NCBI GenBank assembly: GCA_002427755.1
Contig: DIYO01000009.1
Location: 375,296-439,295 of the forward strand
Origin: Roseivirga sp. UBA6052
Lineage (GTDB): Bacteria; Bacteroidota; Bacteroidia; Cytophagales; Cyclobacteriaceae
Length of the DNA: 64,000 bases
Direction: 5' to 3'
Shown: one piece after another, positions 63,096-64,000 of the stretch
Layout: every line of letters begins with the position of its first letter
How positions within the stretch are numbered: position 1 is the first letter of the stretch
Translations under genes and position numbers: made by a program
Notes under the pieces: model-generated
The model's input: only the letters and a program-made list of their open reading frames with translations
Databases searched by the model: none
Told to the model about the DNA's origin: nothing

Positions 63096-64000
63096 TCAAT
63101 TTTTCATAGCAATGCTGAACATGCGCTTTAAGGTAAAATAAAGAAGCATTAGAGCCAAACCGATTATTCCCCCCAAAACTAGCGTTTTAAAAAGAGACCA
63201 ACGGTTATGCTCAAGGGGATACCTAGGAGTATCTATTACCTGAATGAGAGGCGTATTATTTCTTAAAGTGATTTTTGCAACCTCGAGCTGTTTAACAATT
63301 TCTTGATACACTGCACTATTGGCTTGCATTTGAATCATTGCCTTTTGGTATGGCACTTGACTTGTCTTATATAAAGGGTTTGGGTTAGGAATACGCTCGT
63401 CAATCTCGGCTAAAAGCAGAAGCGACTTATCCAATTCTAACTTCACACTGTCTGCTTGCTTGGAGAGCATATTTACGCTTAATGCGGCTTTCTTAGACTT
63501 AGTCCGTAAATAAAATTCATTTACGTTTTTTACATGGATTTCATTAAATGCCCTTGCTAATTCTTCATCCTTGCTATAAAAACCTACTTCTAAAATAGAT
63601 GTCTTTCTATTAGGCTTTGCAACATGTAAGAACTCTTCTTGAATGAGCTCTGTATATTCCATTAGAACACTATCCTGAGCTCTAGAAAACTCGTTCCTAA
63701 TTGCGCTAAATTCTGAAAGATCGATTTGCTCTTTCACCAAATCTTTCTCTAATTTTTGGACCTCCGTAAATCTTTCTACTAACTGTTGATTCCCTGAATC
63801 GAAACTATAAGACTCCAAAAGAGTCTTTTCAATCATACTTTCCGACCGATATAACTCTTGAATATTGTCTATTTGAAATAGTGTGTTACCATCAGCAAGA
63901 GAACTCAAATTAATCCCTGCTACAGATGCTAGGGAGGAAATACCTCCAAGACTACTTGAGCTTTCTGTCTCTAAAACAAAACTAATTTTTGAAAAGTAAA
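63096..64000 (-). CDS. wzz: Wzz-type chain length determinant, C-terminal part (window edge)
   Basis: The frame is open from the stop at 63096 to the end of the window, so the start is beyond base 64000. It encodes about 300 visible residues. There is a serine/glycine-rich GGISSLASVAGINL stretch near the visible start, typical of Bacteroidota Wzz proteins, a long coiled coil (middle), a NTPLIQVIDTPRYPLE pre-membrane motif and a C-terminal membrane helix GGIIGLALMLLYF. It controls polymer length with Wzy. A TTG at 63908 is not the real start because coding continues upstream. Confidence 0.85.
   Translation of the reverse strand, partial: YFSKISFVLETESSSSLGGISSLASVAGINLSSLADGNTLFQIDNIQELYRSESMIEKTLLESYSFDSGNQQLVERFTEVQKLEKDLVKEQIDLSEFSAIRNEFSRAQDSVLMEYTELIQEEFLHVAKPNRKTSILEVGFYSKDEELARAFNEIHVKNVNEFYLRTKSKKAALSVNMLSKQADSVKLELDKSLLLLAEIDERIPNPNPLYKTSQVPYQKAMIQMQANSAVYQEIVKQLEVAKITLRNNTPLIQVIDTPRYPLEHNRWSLFKTLVLGGIIGLALMLLYFTLKRMFSIAMKN

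Noticed and set aside
1..64000. tRNA, rRNA, CRISPR, transposase or phage genes
   Set aside because: I looked for cloverleaf-like segments, repeat-spacer patterns and transposase or integrase motifs and saw none. A tRNA scan would be the decisive check.

Overview
The window looks like a chromosomal segment of a free-living, probably marine Bacteroidota of the Cytophagales type (relatives of Roseivirga, Fulvivirga or Marivirga). I infer this from protein style and low GC, not from a marker gene. Supporting signs are TAnnTTTG-type promoter boxes, weak Shine-Dalgarno sites, FtsX/MacB-type 800-residue permeases, a TonB-dependent vitamin B12 locus with the DUF71 enzyme, a DUF368 membrane protein, and a Wzx/Wzy polysaccharide locus with Wzi-family proteins. 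I see no rRNA, tRNA, CRISPR array, insertion sequence or prophage.

Layout. 1-6.5 kb: start of a lipoprotein (window edge), an AlbA_2 protein overlapping a SYLF protein, then a leftward group of YbjQ, DUF985 cupin, a sugar-1-kinase-like protein and a nucleotidyltransferase, and a rightward sodium:solute symporter. 6.6-13.9 kb: PIN-PhoH ATPase, then an NtrY/NtrC-like two-component pair facing an FtsX-type permease and a small acidic exported protein. The last two genes each carry a sigma-54-like promoter (TGGCAC-N5-TTGA) and an upstream TGT-N11-ACA dyad at nearly the same distance (71 and 73 bp). This is the most notable pattern I found. 13.9-22.2 kb: a serine hydrolase, then a leftward cobalamin-riboswitch operon btuF-btuC-btuD-btuB-DUF71, possibly running into a DUF547 lipoprotein. 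22.2-37.3 kb: a MORN-FKBP protein, hflX with a small acidic follower, rfbC and a CpsB-type phosphatase, a TPR / ComA-like / DUF368 / aroE run, uvrB, amt, sodA, tadA and aspS.

37.4-45.2 kb: a tight eight-gene rightward run no gap of which exceeds 3 nt: SpoIIE-type phosphatase, STAS antagonist, RsbW-like kinase, three PpiC/SurA-type periplasmic chaperone proteins and MoxR. This is seven named genes or products if the middle chaperone is counted with its neighbours. It suggests that a partner-switching module is co-expressed with outer-membrane biogenesis factors. 45.2-47.1 kb: a 3-hydroxyacyl-CoA dehydrogenase and pheS.

47.1-64 kb: surface polysaccharide region. galE, ugd and uxs make UDP-Gal, UDP-GlcA and UDP-Xyl. 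A WcaJ-type transferase would start the lipid-linked unit, and three glycosyltransferases and gmd supply and add sugars. Wzx flips, Wzy polymerises, Wzz (cut by the window edge) sets length, and two Wzi-family outer-membrane proteins may anchor or assemble the product. Six genes in the window appear to start with TTG, most of them coupled to an upstream stop codon.
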